Below, piece by piece: positions 33,718 through 42,585 of a stretch of DNA of 64,000 nt; position 1 is the stretch's first letter; each line of letters opens with the position of its first letter. Origin of the DNA: VRUE01 sp963732225 (GTDB lineage Bacteria; Actinomycetota; Thermoleophilia; Solirubrobacterales; 70-9). The notes beneath the pieces were generated by a model, which was given only the letters and a program-made list of their open reading frames with translations, made no database searches and was not told where the DNA came from. Location of the stretch: positions 1-64,000 of the forward strand of contig CAVSYR010000002.1 in NCBI GenBank assembly GCA_963732225.1. The letters run 5' to 3'. Position numbers and translations under genes: made by a program.

Positions 33718-34977
33718 TTGAGTCAGGGACCAGAAGCAACCAAGACCAGCGCGGCGGCACGCAAGCGCGCCGCGGTCGAAATGATCGCTCGCTACGAGGG
33801 CGCCCTGCGGCGCACCGCGAGGCGCTACTCGTTCGACGCTGAAGACGCGGACGACGCTTACCAGCGGGCGCTGGAGATCGTCCTGACAAAAGCGCCGACC
33901 ACCGACTTACGCGAACTGATCCGCTGGACCCAGACGGTGACCAAGCACGAGGCGCTGGCGGTGCGGCAGAGCCGCGAGAAGCTGCTCGGCTACCAGCGCG
34001 TCAGGGAGGGCGCAGAGGATCCGGTGGCGCTAATCCCGGCCGCAAGCGACGGGCCCGACGAGCAGGTCGAGCGCCGCGAGGCCGTCGCCCGCAGCCGCGA
34101 GGCTCTGCAGGCGCTGAAGCCGGCCGAGCTACGGGCCCTGGGCCTGCTTGCCGAGGGCTACTCCTACGTCGAGATCGGCGAGCGAACTGGCTGGAGCCGG
34201 ACGAAAATAAATCGCTTGCTTGCCGAGGGCAGGGCCCGCTTCCGCACCCTCCTCTCCAGTAGCGAGGACGGCAGCCGCTGTCGCGAGCTGCGGCCGTTGC
34301 TCTCGGCTTTCTGCGACGGAGAGACCGGGCCTCGCGAGGCCCTGGAAGTGCGGGAGCACCTGCGGGCCTGTGCCCAGTGCCGCGCGACGATGCGCACCTA
34401 CAGGGCCGCTCCGAGGATCGCCGCGGCACTGCTGCCGGTGCTGCCACCGTCTCGCTCACTACTGGAGAGGGCGCAGGATCTCGCCGCCAATCTCTCCTCG
34501 CGCCTGCCGGGATTCGGCAGCAGCGAATCGGCCGCTGCGCAGGTCGCCGCCGCCGGGGGCACGCGGGGCGCCGGCATGGCGGCGATCGCAAAGCTGCTCA
34601 CGGTCTGCGCCGGAGCAGCCGGTGGCGCAGCAGCCTGCGTTGCCACCGGCGTGCTGCCGGCGCCGGTGCTGGTCCCCGATCCCGCTCCCAGGCCGGCACT
34701 CGAGCGGCCGGCGGCCAGCGCGAGCCCCACGAGCGAAGATGAGGCAGTCGACTATCAGCCGGCGCCAGCGCCGGCTGAAGCTCCAGCAAGCAAGACTGAG
34801 CAGCACCCCGCAACGAAGAAGCAGGAAGCCGCGCCGGCTAGCGCCGAACCGAGCAGCGCGACGGCCGGTGCCGTCGAATACGAAGCGCCCGCTCCGACGC
34901 CCGAACCGGCGGCCAGCAGCGAAGCCGCGCCCGCCCCGAACTCGAGCGGCTCCGCGGCCGGGGAGTTCGGCCCGTGA
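33718..34977 (+). CDS. ECF sigma factor fused to a zinc-finger anti-sigma-like and membrane segment
   Basis: About 419 residues if TTG at 33718 is used (GTG at 33697 is an alternative). Sigma region 2: ARYEGALRRTARRYSFDAED. Region 4: RALGLLAEGYSYVEIGERTG followed by WSRTKINRLLAEG. Then a zinc-binding anti-sigma-like motif, CDGETGPREALEVREHLRAC followed by AQC (H-x3-C-x2-C). Then one membrane helix (LLTVCAGAAGGAAACVATGV) and a Pro/Ala/Glu-rich outer tail of about 100 residues. Sigma and its inhibitor thus appear in one chain. The last 4 bases overlap the next gene (GTGA). Confidence 0.78.
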   Translation: MSQGPEATKTSAAARKRAAVEMIARYEGALRRTARRYSFDAEDADDAYQRALEIVLTKAPTTDLRELIRWTQTVTKHEALAVRQSREKLLGYQRVREGAEDPVALIPAASDGPDEQVERREAVARSREALQALKPAELRALGLLAEGYSYVEIGERTGWSRTKINRLLAEGRARFRTLLSSSEDGSRCRELRPLLSAFCDGETGPREALEVREHLRACAQCRATMRTYRAAPRIAAALLPVLPPSRSLLERAQDLAANLSSRLPGFGSSESAAAQVAAAGGTRGAGMAAIAKLLTVCAGAAGGAAACVATGVLPAPVLVPDPAPRPALERPAASASPTSEDEAVDYQPAPAPAEAPASKTEQHPATKKQEAAPASAEPSSATAGAVEYEAPAPTPEPAASSEAAPAPNSSGSAAGEFGP

Positions 34978-36980
34978 GCGAGCGATCCTCTGCAACGCAT
35001 TGTGGGTCCAGAAGGACGATAAAACGTTGCACCTCCGCGATCGCGCTGGTCTTATCCCTCGCGCTGGTTTACCCAGCCGCAGCGGCGACCTCGTTGCAAC
35101 CCATCGACCTGCAGGTCGATGGCGGGGAGGAAAACTGGCACCCGGGCCGCATGTTCGCGCTCAGCTGGAGCAACCCACCTGGTGTCGCCGCAGTCCACTA
35201 CCGGCTGCTCGACACCGGCGGTGGGATCCTGATCGGCAACACGACCATGCCCTGGGCAGCAAACGCGATCGAACATCTCAGCGTCCCCGCCGCGCCCGGC
35301 GCCTACACCGCGGAGGTTTGGCTGCAGGACGCCAAAGGCGCGCAGGGTCCAGCGGTCAGCGCCAAGCTGCGCTTCGACGATGCACGTCCAGGTGCGGTCG
35401 AACCACTGCCCTCCCCGGCGTGGCTCGGCCGCTCGGCCTTTCCCTACACCGTCCACCTCACCCACCCGAGCGGTCCGCTGCCGATCTCCGGGATTCGCGG
35501 CTACGCCGTCTCGACCGATGCCTCCCCGACAGGAAGTCCTTGTGCCGGGGCAACCTGCACTGCGGTCGAGACCGATCTGCAGGGTGGCGTCAATGCCGAT
35601 TCGCTGCCGATCGGTGAGCTACCCGAGGGAATCAACTACGCGCACGCGGCGGCCGTCTCCGGCTCGGGAACTCCCTCGGCGCCCACTGGGACCGCGATTC
35701 TCCGCGTCGACAAGACCGAGCCGCTGACCCGCATCGAGGGCGTGCCTACGGGCTGGTCGAGCGAGCCGGTGACGCTGACCGCTGAGGCCAGCGACGCCGC
35801 CTCAGGCATGGTGGCCACGGGAACTGCCGGCAGCCCATTCACCGCGATCCAAATCGACAACGGTGCACCGACGATCGCCCCGGGCGCCAGCGTCAGCACC
35901 ACCGTGATCGCCTCGGGCGTGCACACGATCGCCTATTACGCCCGCGATGCGGCCGGCAACGTCGCCGACGGGGCGACCGCCAACGGCCGGCCCAATCGTC
36001 CACCCGCAACGACGGTGGTCAGGATTGATCGCGAGCCACCGCGGCTCGCCTTCGCCGTCGCCCAGAACGCCGGCGACCCGGAGCTGATCGAAGCCCAAGC
36101 GGAGGATCGCTACTCGGGGCTCGACCCCAGCCGGGGCTCGATCGCGGTTCGCCGCGTTGGCGCCGGCGAGCGCTTCGCGGCCCTGCCGACCCAGATCTCG
36201 GCCGGAACCCTGCGCGCCCGCTGGGACTCGAGTGCCTTCCCGGCCGGTGAGTACGAGTTTCGCGCCACCGCCTACGACGCGGCGGGCAATGGGGTGGCCT
36301 CGCTCGACCGGGCCAATGGCACGGCGATGCGTCTGAGTGGACCGCTCAAGGTGCCGGTCCGACTCCTCATTCACGGCGCCAAAGAACGGAGCGTGCGCTA
36401 CGGGCGCGGCACCTGGTTTGCCGGACGCGCGTTGACCGGGCGACGGACGCCGCTCGCGGGTGCGCCGGTCAAAGTGATCGAGCGCTTCGCGACCGGCAGT
36501 GTGCCCAGGGAGCGACTGTCCACCGTGCGTACAGACGGGAATGGAAAGTTCGGAATTCGGCTCGCGCCCGGACCGAGCCGCGAAGTCCTCGCCACCGTTG
36601 CACCGACAGCGACGACGCGGGGAACGGACAGCAGGCCGTTGGCCCTGACCGTGCACAGCCGCGTGGTCTTGCGGGCCTCGAACAGCGTCGCGAGGGTCGG
36701 CGGCTCGCCGCTGATCTTCCGCGGCAAGGTCGCGAGTCAGGGCGCCGAAATGCCAGTGGACGGCAAGGTGGTGCAACTGCAGTTCCGGCTCCCGGGGCTA
36801 CCTTGGAGCGAGTTCCGCAGCGTCCGCACCGGCCCGAACGGGCGCTTCCGCTACGCCTACCGCTTCAGCGACGACGACAGCCGCGGCGTCCGCTTCCAGT
36901 TCCGCGCCTACGCACCAGCGCAAGCCGGCTGGCCCTTCGAGCCAGCCGGCTCACTGCCGGTGTCAGTACTGGGTGTCTGA
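34974..36980 (+). CDS. Exported Ig-like repeat protein coupled to the sigma gene
   Basis: 668 residues from GTG. Signal peptide near residues 18-38 (SAIALVLSLALVYPAAAAT). Several Ig-like or bacterial surface repeats of the kind YRLLDTGG..., then three with DREPPRLAFAV or DKTEPLTRIEG and YYARDAAGNVADG or AYDAAGNGVAS. Two C-terminal carboxypeptidase-regulatory-like domains (VRTDGNGKFGIRLAPG, VRTGPNGRFRYAYRF). Probably extracellular. Coupling to the sigma/anti-sigma fusion suggests that it senses or is the output of that signal. Confidence 0.8.
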   Translation: MSERSSATHCGSRRTIKRCTSAIALVLSLALVYPAAAATSLQPIDLQVDGGEENWHPGRMFALSWSNPPGVAAVHYRLLDTGGGILIGNTTMPWAANAIEHLSVPAAPGAYTAEVWLQDAKGAQGPAVSAKLRFDDARPGAVEPLPSPAWLGRSAFPYTVHLTHPSGPLPISGIRGYAVSTDASPTGSPCAGATCTAVETDLQGGVNADSLPIGELPEGINYAHAAAVSGSGTPSAPTGTAILRVDKTEPLTRIEGVPTGWSSEPVTLTAEASDAASGMVATGTAGSPFTAIQIDNGAPTIAPGASVSTTVIASGVHTIAYYARDAAGNVADGATANGRPNRPPATTVVRIDREPPRLAFAVAQNAGDPELIEAQAEDRYSGLDPSRGSIAVRRVGAGERFAALPTQISAGTLRARWDSSAFPAGEYEFRATAYDAAGNGVASLDRANGTAMRLSGPLKVPVRLLIHGAKERSVRYGRGTWFAGRALTGRRTPLAGAPVKVIERFATGSVPRERLSTVRTDGNGKFGIRLAPGPSREVLATVAPTATTRGTDSRPLALTVHSRVVLRASNSVARVGGSPLIFRGKVASQGAEMPVDGKVVQLQFRLPGLPWSEFRSVRTGPNGRFRYAYRFSDDDSRGVRFQFRAYAPAQAGWPFEPAGSLPVSVLGV

Positions 36981-37080
36981 GGTCGCCTGGCCTGCGCATA
37001 TCGGCGTCCTCAGTCGCTTGCGTGCAGAAGCACGCTGCGCTCCCTGCGTCCTTGATCTGCTTGGTCAGACGACCTCAGAC
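36975..37080. repeat. Nested inverted repeat bridging two convergent stop codons
   Basis: GTCTGAGGTCG (36975-36985) and CGACCTCAGAC (37070-37080) are perfect complements. The left arm contains the stop of the exported protein gene and the right arm the stop of the basic-protein gene. Inside is a smaller hairpin GCGTGC-AGAA-GCACGC (about 37019-37034). It may be a bidirectional terminator or a palindromic element like those at 51476-51736. Confidence 0.65.
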
Positions 37081-37488
37081 TGGAAGCAGGTCTACCGCTT
37101 TGCGAACCCGCTGCTCGAGCTCGTTGCGGTTGCGCTTCAAGGTCGTCTCTACCGTGCGCTGACGCTTGCGCGCCTCGCGCTCGACCCGGTTGCGGGTCTT
37201 GCGGGCCTCAGTCGTGGCACGTTTGCGGGCGGTGGTGCCGCGTCGCTCGGTGCGCTTGACCCGGCGGCGCAGCTCGGTCCGGTAGGACTTGAGCTGTTTT
37301 TCGGCGGCGCTGCGGCCGGTGAACGGCTCAACCAGATCGCCGACGCGATCGGCGACGCTGAGGACGGCGCCGACGGGGAGGTCGACAGCGGTCTCGGCGA
37401 CGCTGCGGGTCTGGCGTTTCTCGGCACTGGTCGTGCTTGTAGTTTTGGCTTTGGAGGCGGAGCTTTTGCTCCCGTTGGTCGATGCCAT
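37075..37488 (-). CDS. Small basic coiled-coil protein under LexA control
   Basis: 137 residues, ATG at 37488. Ser/Thr/Lys-rich N-terminus, a hydrophobic patch (AVDLPVGAVLSVADRVGDLV), then a long Arg/Lys/Glu helix (KQLKSYRTELRRRVKRTERR and onward) that should form a coiled coil and could bind DNA or other polyanions. No known family recognised. Two LexA boxes overlap its promoter, so it is probably induced by DNA damage. It converges on the exported-protein gene through the inverted repeat at 36975-37080. Confidence 0.72.
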   Translation of the reverse strand: MASTNGSKSSASKAKTTSTTSAEKRQTRSVAETAVDLPVGAVLSVADRVGDLVEPFTGRSAAEKQLKSYRTELRRRVKRTERRGTTARKRATTEARKTRNRVEREARKRQRTVETTLKRNRNELEQRVRKAVDLLPV

Positions 37489-37535
37489 GTGAAAGAAGAT
37501 TCCCTTCGTCTGCGATTGCCTGCCTCGGATTCGCG

Positions 37536-37573
37536 AGTGTAACGAACATACGTTCTACGCGAACAGACGTTCT
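37536..37573 (-). promoter_or_regulatory. Tandem LexA (SOS) boxes over a promoter
   Basis: CGAACATACGTTCT (37543-37556) and CGAACAGACGTTCT (37560-37573), both matching the actinobacterial SOS box CGAAC-N4-GTTCG except the last base. On the minus strand a -10-like TACACT (37536-37541) is just downstream of the first box. It drives the 137-residue basic protein. The next gene upstream (inositol phosphatase) ends at 37595 and cannot be the target. Confidence 0.8.
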
Positions 37574-37594
37574 TAAACCCGAAGTCCGCGCCGG

Positions 37595-38416
37595 TTACTG
37601 CCCGGCCCGGGCAATTGCCAATCCGCGCTCTCCCGCGGCGGCGGCGAAGGTGTAACGGGCGTCGAGCCCGAGCGGGGCGTCGCTCAGAGGCCCCTCGCCG
37701 AAAGCAACCTCGCCGCCGGCCTCGCGGACGATCAGCTGCGTGGCTGCGGCGTCGACCGAGCGACAGGGACGCAGGCCGATCATCGCGTCGAAGCGGGCCG
37801 CCGCGACGTAGGCGGCGGTAATCGCGATCGAGCCGACCACGCGGATCCGGTACACGCGCCCGGCGAAGGCCTCGAGCGCGGGAACGGCGCGCTCCGGCTC
37901 AGCCGCCTCGAGGCCGAGCAGCTCCAGCTTGTCGCCGTCGGCGGCGACCTCGATCCGCTCGCCACCCAGCATCGCCCCATCGCCACGCTGGGCCGTGAAC
38001 TCCTCGCCGGCGCCGAAGTCGTAGACGTAGCCGAACTCGACCGCGGCCATCGAGTCGCCGCTGGCCACGGCAATGCTGAGGCTGTGCGACGGCAGGGTGC
38101 GGCGGGCGTTGAGCGAGCCGTCGATCGGGTCGATCACGACCCGCGCCGGCCCGCCACCGCCGAACTCGACCTCGCCGCGCTCCTCCGAGACGGCGACGAA
38201 GGAGGCGCCCTGCTCGACTAGCGCGTCGAGCTCGGCGAAGACGACGTCCTCGCAACGGCGGTCGATGACCAGGGTGTGGTCTCCTCCCTCGCCCACCCCC
38301 TCGTACTCGGTGCGGGCCTCGATGCCGCGGACCTGATCGAAGATCGCCTGCTGCGCGGCCACGGAGCGGCGGCAGATTCCCAGCCAGTCTGCGGAAAAAA
38401 CGTCCATGGCGGTCAT
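37595..38416 (-). CDS. Inositol-monophosphatase-like phosphatase
   Basis: 273 residues from ATG at 38416 (ATG at 38407 is possible). Family metal-binding motifs: EERGE region near residue 80, VIDPIDGSLNARRTLP (Asp-Pro-Ile-Asp-Gly-Ser) near residue 93, and SVDAAATQLIVREAGGEV near residue 220. Expected to be a Mg2+-dependent phosphatase of inositol phosphate or a related sugar phosphate. The second signature has SVDAAA where many IMPases have WDxAAG, so substrate range is uncertain. Divergent from the helicase-nuclease gene by 34 bases. Confidence 0.82.
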   Translation of the reverse strand: MTAMDVFSADWLGICRRSVAAQQAIFDQVRGIEARTEYEGVGEGGDHTLVIDRRCEDVVFAELDALVEQGASFVAVSEERGEVEFGGGGPARVVIDPIDGSLNARRTLPSHSLSIAVASGDSMAAVEFGYVYDFGAGEEFTAQRGDGAMLGGERIEVAADGDKLELLGLEAAEPERAVPALEAFAGRVYRIRVVGSIAITAAYVAAARFDAMIGLRPCRSVDAAATQLIVREAGGEVAFGEGPLSDAPLGLDARYTFAAAAGERGLAIARAGQ

Positions 38417-38450
38417 CCTATGGAGGCCGCGCACTCGCTAGCGTTGGACC

Positions 38451-41234
38451 ATGCTCACCCTGGCGGAGGCCCAGCAGCGCGCGGTCCAGCACGGCGACGG
38501 CCAATTGCTGCTGCTCGGAGCCGCCGGCACCGGCAAGACCGAGGCCCTGGCCCGCCGCCTGGCCAGGCTCGCCGGCGGGGAGGTCGCCGCCGAGCGCGTC
38601 CTCGTCATCGCCGCCACTCCGGCAACCGCCCGCCGCCTGCAGGGCCGGGCCGAGACCTTGCTGCGGACTCCCTACGAGGAGCTCTGGATCGGCACCTGGC
38701 CGGCGATCTGCGAGCGGTTGCTGCGGGCCCACTCGACCGCGGCGGGGCTCAATCCCTTCTTCGACGTGCTCGGCCCGGCGGAGCGGCTGGCGATGATGCT
38801 CGACCACCTCGACGAGCTGCCGCTGCGCAACCACGAAATCCGCGGCAACCCGGCCGGCCTGCTTGCTCGCCTGCTGAATCAGATCGACGCGCTGAAGGCG
38901 GGCTCGGATCCACCCGAGCCCGACCTGGCCGAGTTTTGCGCCGCCCACGACCGGATCGTCGCCGAGTCGGGCAACCTCGACGAGGGCGACGTCTTCCTCA
39001 CCCTCGGCAAGCTCCTGCACGAGCGCCCCGACGTCTGCGCGGAGATCGCGACTCGCTTCGCCTACGTAATGGTCGACGAGTACGAGGACACGACCCCGGC
39101 CCAGCGCACGATCCTCGCCAAGCTCGCGGAGGAGAACCCGAACCACCTCTACGCCCTAGACGCCTCCGCAGAACCTGCCACGGACGTCCCCTCGATCACG
39201 CTAGAGCAGCAGTTTCGTCAACCCGCGGTGCGGAATTGGCGCTGCACGAACGAGCGAGCGCAGGCGCAAGCGGTCGCGCGCGAGGTCGAGCACCTGCTCA
39301 GCGAGGGCACCGCGCCGGCGGCGATCTGCGTCTTGATCGACGATCCGGCGGCACACGCCGGACCGGTCTCGGCGGCGATGGAGGAGCGCGGCGTCCCCTT
39401 TCACCTGGCCGGGCCGGCGGCGCTGTTCCAGCGACCGGAGGTGCGCGACGCGATCGCCTGGTTGCGCGTGCTCGCCGCCCCCGATGACTCGCCAGCGGCA
39501 GCGCGGGCTCTAACCAGGCCACCGATCGAGCTGCGCGCCGCCGACCTGGCGCGGCTGACGACGATCGCCCGCCGCCGCAAGGTCGACATGGTCTCCGCCT
39601 GCGAGGCGGCGCTGGAAAGCCCGCAGATCCCGCCCGAGGGACGGGAGCGAATCCAGGCCTTCCTCAAGCTCTACGGCGAAGCCTCGGCGGCGCTGGAAGA
39701 ACGCCGCGCCGACGTCTTCGTGCGGCGCCTGATCGAGCGGGTCGGCCTGCGCCGCCAGCGGCTCTTCGCCGCCGAGCCCGAGGTGGCGGAGCGGCTGCTC
39801 GGCCTCGCCCGCCTGGCCGAGTTGGCCTCTGCCTGGGCGCGGCGGGAAGCTCACGGCACAACCCGCGACTTCGTCCGCTACCTCAGCGCCGTCGCCGAGG
39901 CCGGGGTCGAGCCGGCCGGCGGCGAGGAGCCGCCGTCGCCGGGCGCCGTCCTCGGCCTCTCCCGCCGCGCTGCCAAGGGCACCGAGTTCGACCACGTCTT
40001 CCTGCTCGGCCAGGGATCCGAAGGCGCACAGGCGCGCTCGAGCCTGGTCCTCTCCCGCGTCGAGCAGGACTCCTCCGCGCCGGAGAACAGCGAGGAGGAG
40101 ACGCAGGAGGAGGAGCTGTTCGGCCCCGCCGAGGGCCTGCACGCCACCTATCGCAAGCTGCGCGAGGAGGTGCTCGAGGCGTCCTGGCGGGCGGGTCGCG
40201 AGCTCTCGGAGCCGCGCCTCGACACCGTGATCGACGTCAACCGGGCGATCGCCCGCCACCTCGAGCTGCTCAAGCTGGCGGCCCTCGCCCAGCGACCTGG
40301 TGAGGAGGCGACGGCGGAGGCGATCGCCGCGGTCAACGGGCTGCTGCGCCAGGTGGCGACGCCCGAGCAGCAGACCGAGCTCGACGCCTCCCCGCTCGAT
40401 GCCTACCTACTCGACTCAGAGCGCGAGCGCGACGGCAGGCGGATGCTGATCGCCGCTCGCCACGAGCCCTCGCTGGAAGCCTTCCTGCCGCGCCGCGGCG
40501 ACGGCGCCCTCAGCCTCTCGGCCTCCGACCTCGACCTCTACCTGACCTGCCCGCTGAAGTACAAGTTCCGGCGCGTCTTCGGCATCCCCGAGGAGCCGAC
40601 GATCAACCAGCGCTTCGGCATCCTCATCCACAGCGTGCTCGAACGCTTCCACAAGGATGCAGGCGTTGGCGAAGCGACGAACGGCGGCCTGGCCGAGTTG
40701 ATGGATCTCTTCGAGTCGGGCTGGCGCCGTTCGGGCTTCGGCAGCAGCGACGACGAGCTGCAGTTCCGTGATCGCGCCCGCGAGGCGATGCGCCTCTACT
40801 GGGAGCGCGAGCGCGAATCGGAGGGGGTGCCGGCCTGGCTCGAGCGCAAGTTCGACATCCGCATCGGCGAGCACCAGGTGCGCGGCCGCGTCGATCGGGT
40901 CGACCGCCTCCCCGACGGCAGCTACGAGCTGATCGACTACAAGACCGGCGAACGCAAGAGCGAAGCTCAGCTCGAGAACGACCTGCAGCTGGCGCTCTAC
41001 CGGCTCGCGGCCCGCGAGGCCTGGGGGCTCGAGGCGGGAACCGGCAGCTACTACTACGTGCTCGACGCCGACAAGGTGGCCGCCCCGGTCAGGGCCGACG
41101 ATGCCGAACGGGTGGAGCGGACCGTGCTCGAGGTGGGCGAGGGTGTGCTGGGCCAGGACTTCGAGCCGCGGCCCTCACCGACGACCTGCAGCTGGTGCGA
41201 CTACCGCTTGATCTGCCCCGCGGCTGAAAGCTAG
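38451..41234 (+). CDS. UvrD-like helicase fused to a Fe-S PD-(D/E)XK nuclease
   Basis: 927 residues. Helicase part: Walker A GAAGTGKTEAL near residue 23, motif II VMVDEYEDTTPAQR near 207, motif IV-like ITLEQQFRQP, motif V-like AKGTEFDHVFLLG. The arginine-finger motif VI (usually Y-V-A-x-T-R-A) is not found. C-terminal RecB-type nuclease: LSASDLDLYLTCPLKYKFRR, LIHSVLERF, ELIDYKTGERK, and CSWCDYRLICP, whose cysteines with the earlier Cys form an AddB-like 4Fe-4S site. It is probably a DNA end-processing subunit that needs a partner helicase. Confidence 0.83.
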   Translation: MLTLAEAQQRAVQHGDGQLLLLGAAGTGKTEALARRLARLAGGEVAAERVLVIAATPATARRLQGRAETLLRTPYEELWIGTWPAICERLLRAHSTAAGLNPFFDVLGPAERLAMMLDHLDELPLRNHEIRGNPAGLLARLLNQIDALKAGSDPPEPDLAEFCAAHDRIVAESGNLDEGDVFLTLGKLLHERPDVCAEIATRFAYVMVDEYEDTTPAQRTILAKLAEENPNHLYALDASAEPATDVPSITLEQQFRQPAVRNWRCTNERAQAQAVAREVEHLLSEGTAPAAICVLIDDPAAHAGPVSAAMEERGVPFHLAGPAALFQRPEVRDAIAWLRVLAAPDDSPAAARALTRPPIELRAADLARLTTIARRRKVDMVSACEAALESPQIPPEGRERIQAFLKLYGEASAALEERRADVFVRRLIERVGLRRQRLFAAEPEVAERLLGLARLAELASAWARREAHGTTRDFVRYLSAVAEAGVEPAGGEEPPSPGAVLGLSRRAAKGTEFDHVFLLGQGSEGAQARSSLVLSRVEQDSSAPENSEEETQEEELFGPAEGLHATYRKLREEVLEASWRAGRELSEPRLDTVIDVNRAIARHLELLKLAALAQRPGEEATAEAIAAVNGLLRQVATPEQQTELDASPLDAYLLDSERERDGRRMLIAARHEPSLEAFLPRRGDGALSLSASDLDLYLTCPLKYKFRRVFGIPEEPTINQRFGILIHSVLERFHKDAGVGEATNGGLAELMDLFESGWRRSGFGSSDDELQFRDRAREAMRLYWERERESEGVPAWLERKFDIRIGEHQVRGRVDRVDRLPDGSYELIDYKTGERKSEAQLENDLQLALYRLAAREAWGLEAGTGSYYYVLDADKVAAPVRADDAERVERTVLEVGEGVLGQDFEPRPSPTTCSWCDYRLICPAAES

Positions 41235-41252
41235 GTCCCGGCCGGCCGACGC

Positions 41253-42113
41253 CTACTGATCGCCCTGTTGGCGCAGGAACTGCTGAAAGTCCCTCGCGAT
41301 GGAGTCCGCGGACGGTAGGTCTTCGGGGCCGTTCAGCTCTGTTTGTTCGGCCTCGATGCGGTCGACCAGCTCCTCGATCTCGGGATTGGCGGCGATCGCC
41401 CGATCGATCTGCTCTTCGTAGCTGCTCGTTTCCTCCTCCAGCTCGGTGGCGTCGACGGCGATACCGGTGAGGCCCTCGAGCCGGCGCAGCAGGGCCAGCG
41501 CCGCCTTCGGGTTGGGGACCGCCGCGACGTAGTGGGGCACCGCCGCCCAAAGCGAGGCCGAGCTCATCCCGACCTGGCGGCAGCAATCGTGGACGACGCC
41601 GACGATCCCGGTCGGCCCCTCGTAGCTGGAGCGCTGCAGGTCGAGTTCCTCGACCAGTTTCTCGTCCGAGGCAAGTCCGGTAATCGGCACCGGCAGGGTG
41701 TGGGAGACCTCGGCGACCAGCGCGCCCAGGGTGATCACCATCTCCACTCCGAGTGCGTCGGCTGCGGTGGCGATCGTTTCCGAGAAGGTGCGCCAGCGCA
41801 GGTTCGGCTCGGTCCCGTCGAGCAGGACGAGATCGCGCTCGGCGGCCGGGATGCGAACCGCGATCAGGTTGTTGGGCGGCCAGTCGATTCGCCGCGCCTG
41901 GCCCTCGCTGAGCACGATCGTCGGCCGGGTTGCCTGGAAGTCGAAGAAGTCCTCGGCGTCGACCTCGGCGATCAGCTCCGAGTCAAAGGCGTCGCCGACC
42001 GTGGTCAGCGCCGTCGACGCTGCCGCGGCCGCGTCGTTCCAGCCCCGAAAGGAGCAGACGAGGATCGGGCTGCGCAGCTGCGGTACATCGCCTTCCCAGC
42101 GAAGTGAATCCAC
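41253..42113 (-). CDS. PAC2-family protein
   Basis: 286 residues, GTG start. PAC2 (proteasome assembly chaperone 2-like) fold: PILVCSFRGWNDAAAAASTA near the N-terminus, FSETIATAADALGVEMVITL and GLASDEKLVEELDLQRSSYE in the middle, PHYVAAVPNPKAALALLRRL after it. An acidic coiled C-terminal tail follows. In actinobacteria these proteins are widespread and sometimes linked to the proteasome; no proteasome gene is in view. Confidence 0.87.
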   Translation of the reverse strand: MDSLRWEGDVPQLRSPILVCSFRGWNDAAAAASTALTTVGDAFDSELIAEVDAEDFFDFQATRPTIVLSEGQARRIDWPPNNLIAVRIPAAERDLVLLDGTEPNLRWRTFSETIATAADALGVEMVITLGALVAEVSHTLPVPITGLASDEKLVEELDLQRSSYEGPTGIVGVVHDCCRQVGMSSASLWAAVPHYVAAVPNPKAALALLRRLEGLTGIAVDATELEEETSSYEEQIDRAIAANPEIEELVDRIEAEQTELNGPEDLPSADSIARDFQQFLRQQGDQ

Positions 42114-42149
42114 GCGTTTGAGGTTACCGATGGGGTTGCGCGGCGCCGG

Positions 42150-42524
42150 CTAGGCCGGTGTCGAGAGGGCGCGGCGGACGAGGGTGTAGGCCATGAAGAG
42201 AGCGAGGGCGGCAAAGGCCAGTTCCAAGGCCCGGGTCGAGACCGCGTTGGAGATCGCGACGCCAATCAACACCCCCAATGGCGAGAGCACGCCGATCACG
42301 AGCGCCTCGCGCAGCCTGACGTTGCCGTATCCGTTCTGCCGGTAGGCGCCGACGAGGGCGACGATGACGATCATCAGCAGCGAGGTCGACTCGCCCTCGA
42401 CCTGGCTTAGTCCGAGGAAGATCGTCAGCGCCGGCACAAAGAGGATGCCGCCGCCGACGCCAACCAGCCCACCGGCGAGCCCGCCGGCGATCGCGATCAG
42501 GATGGCGGCGAGCTCGTTCAACAC
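42150..42524 (-). CDS. Half-size TauE/SafE-family membrane protein (B)
   Basis: 124 residues, GTG start, four membrane segments. It carries the TauE signature GGLAGGLVGVGGGILFVPAL. A normal TauE protein has about 250 residues with two such halves; here each half is its own gene, the other being at 42586-42969. They are expected to assemble as a pair to export sulfite, sulfonate-derived or other organic anions. Confidence 0.8.
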   Translation of the reverse strand: MLNELAAILIAIAGGLAGGLVGVGGGILFVPALTIFLGLSQVEGESTSLLMIVIVALVGAYRQNGYGNVRLREALVIGVLSPLGVLIGVAISNAVSTRALELAFAALALFMAYTLVRRALSTPA

Positions 42525-42585
42525 ACAACCTCACGCTTCGCTCCCGGCGCGAAGAACCAGAGATGCACGCTTGGTCGCTCCGCGT

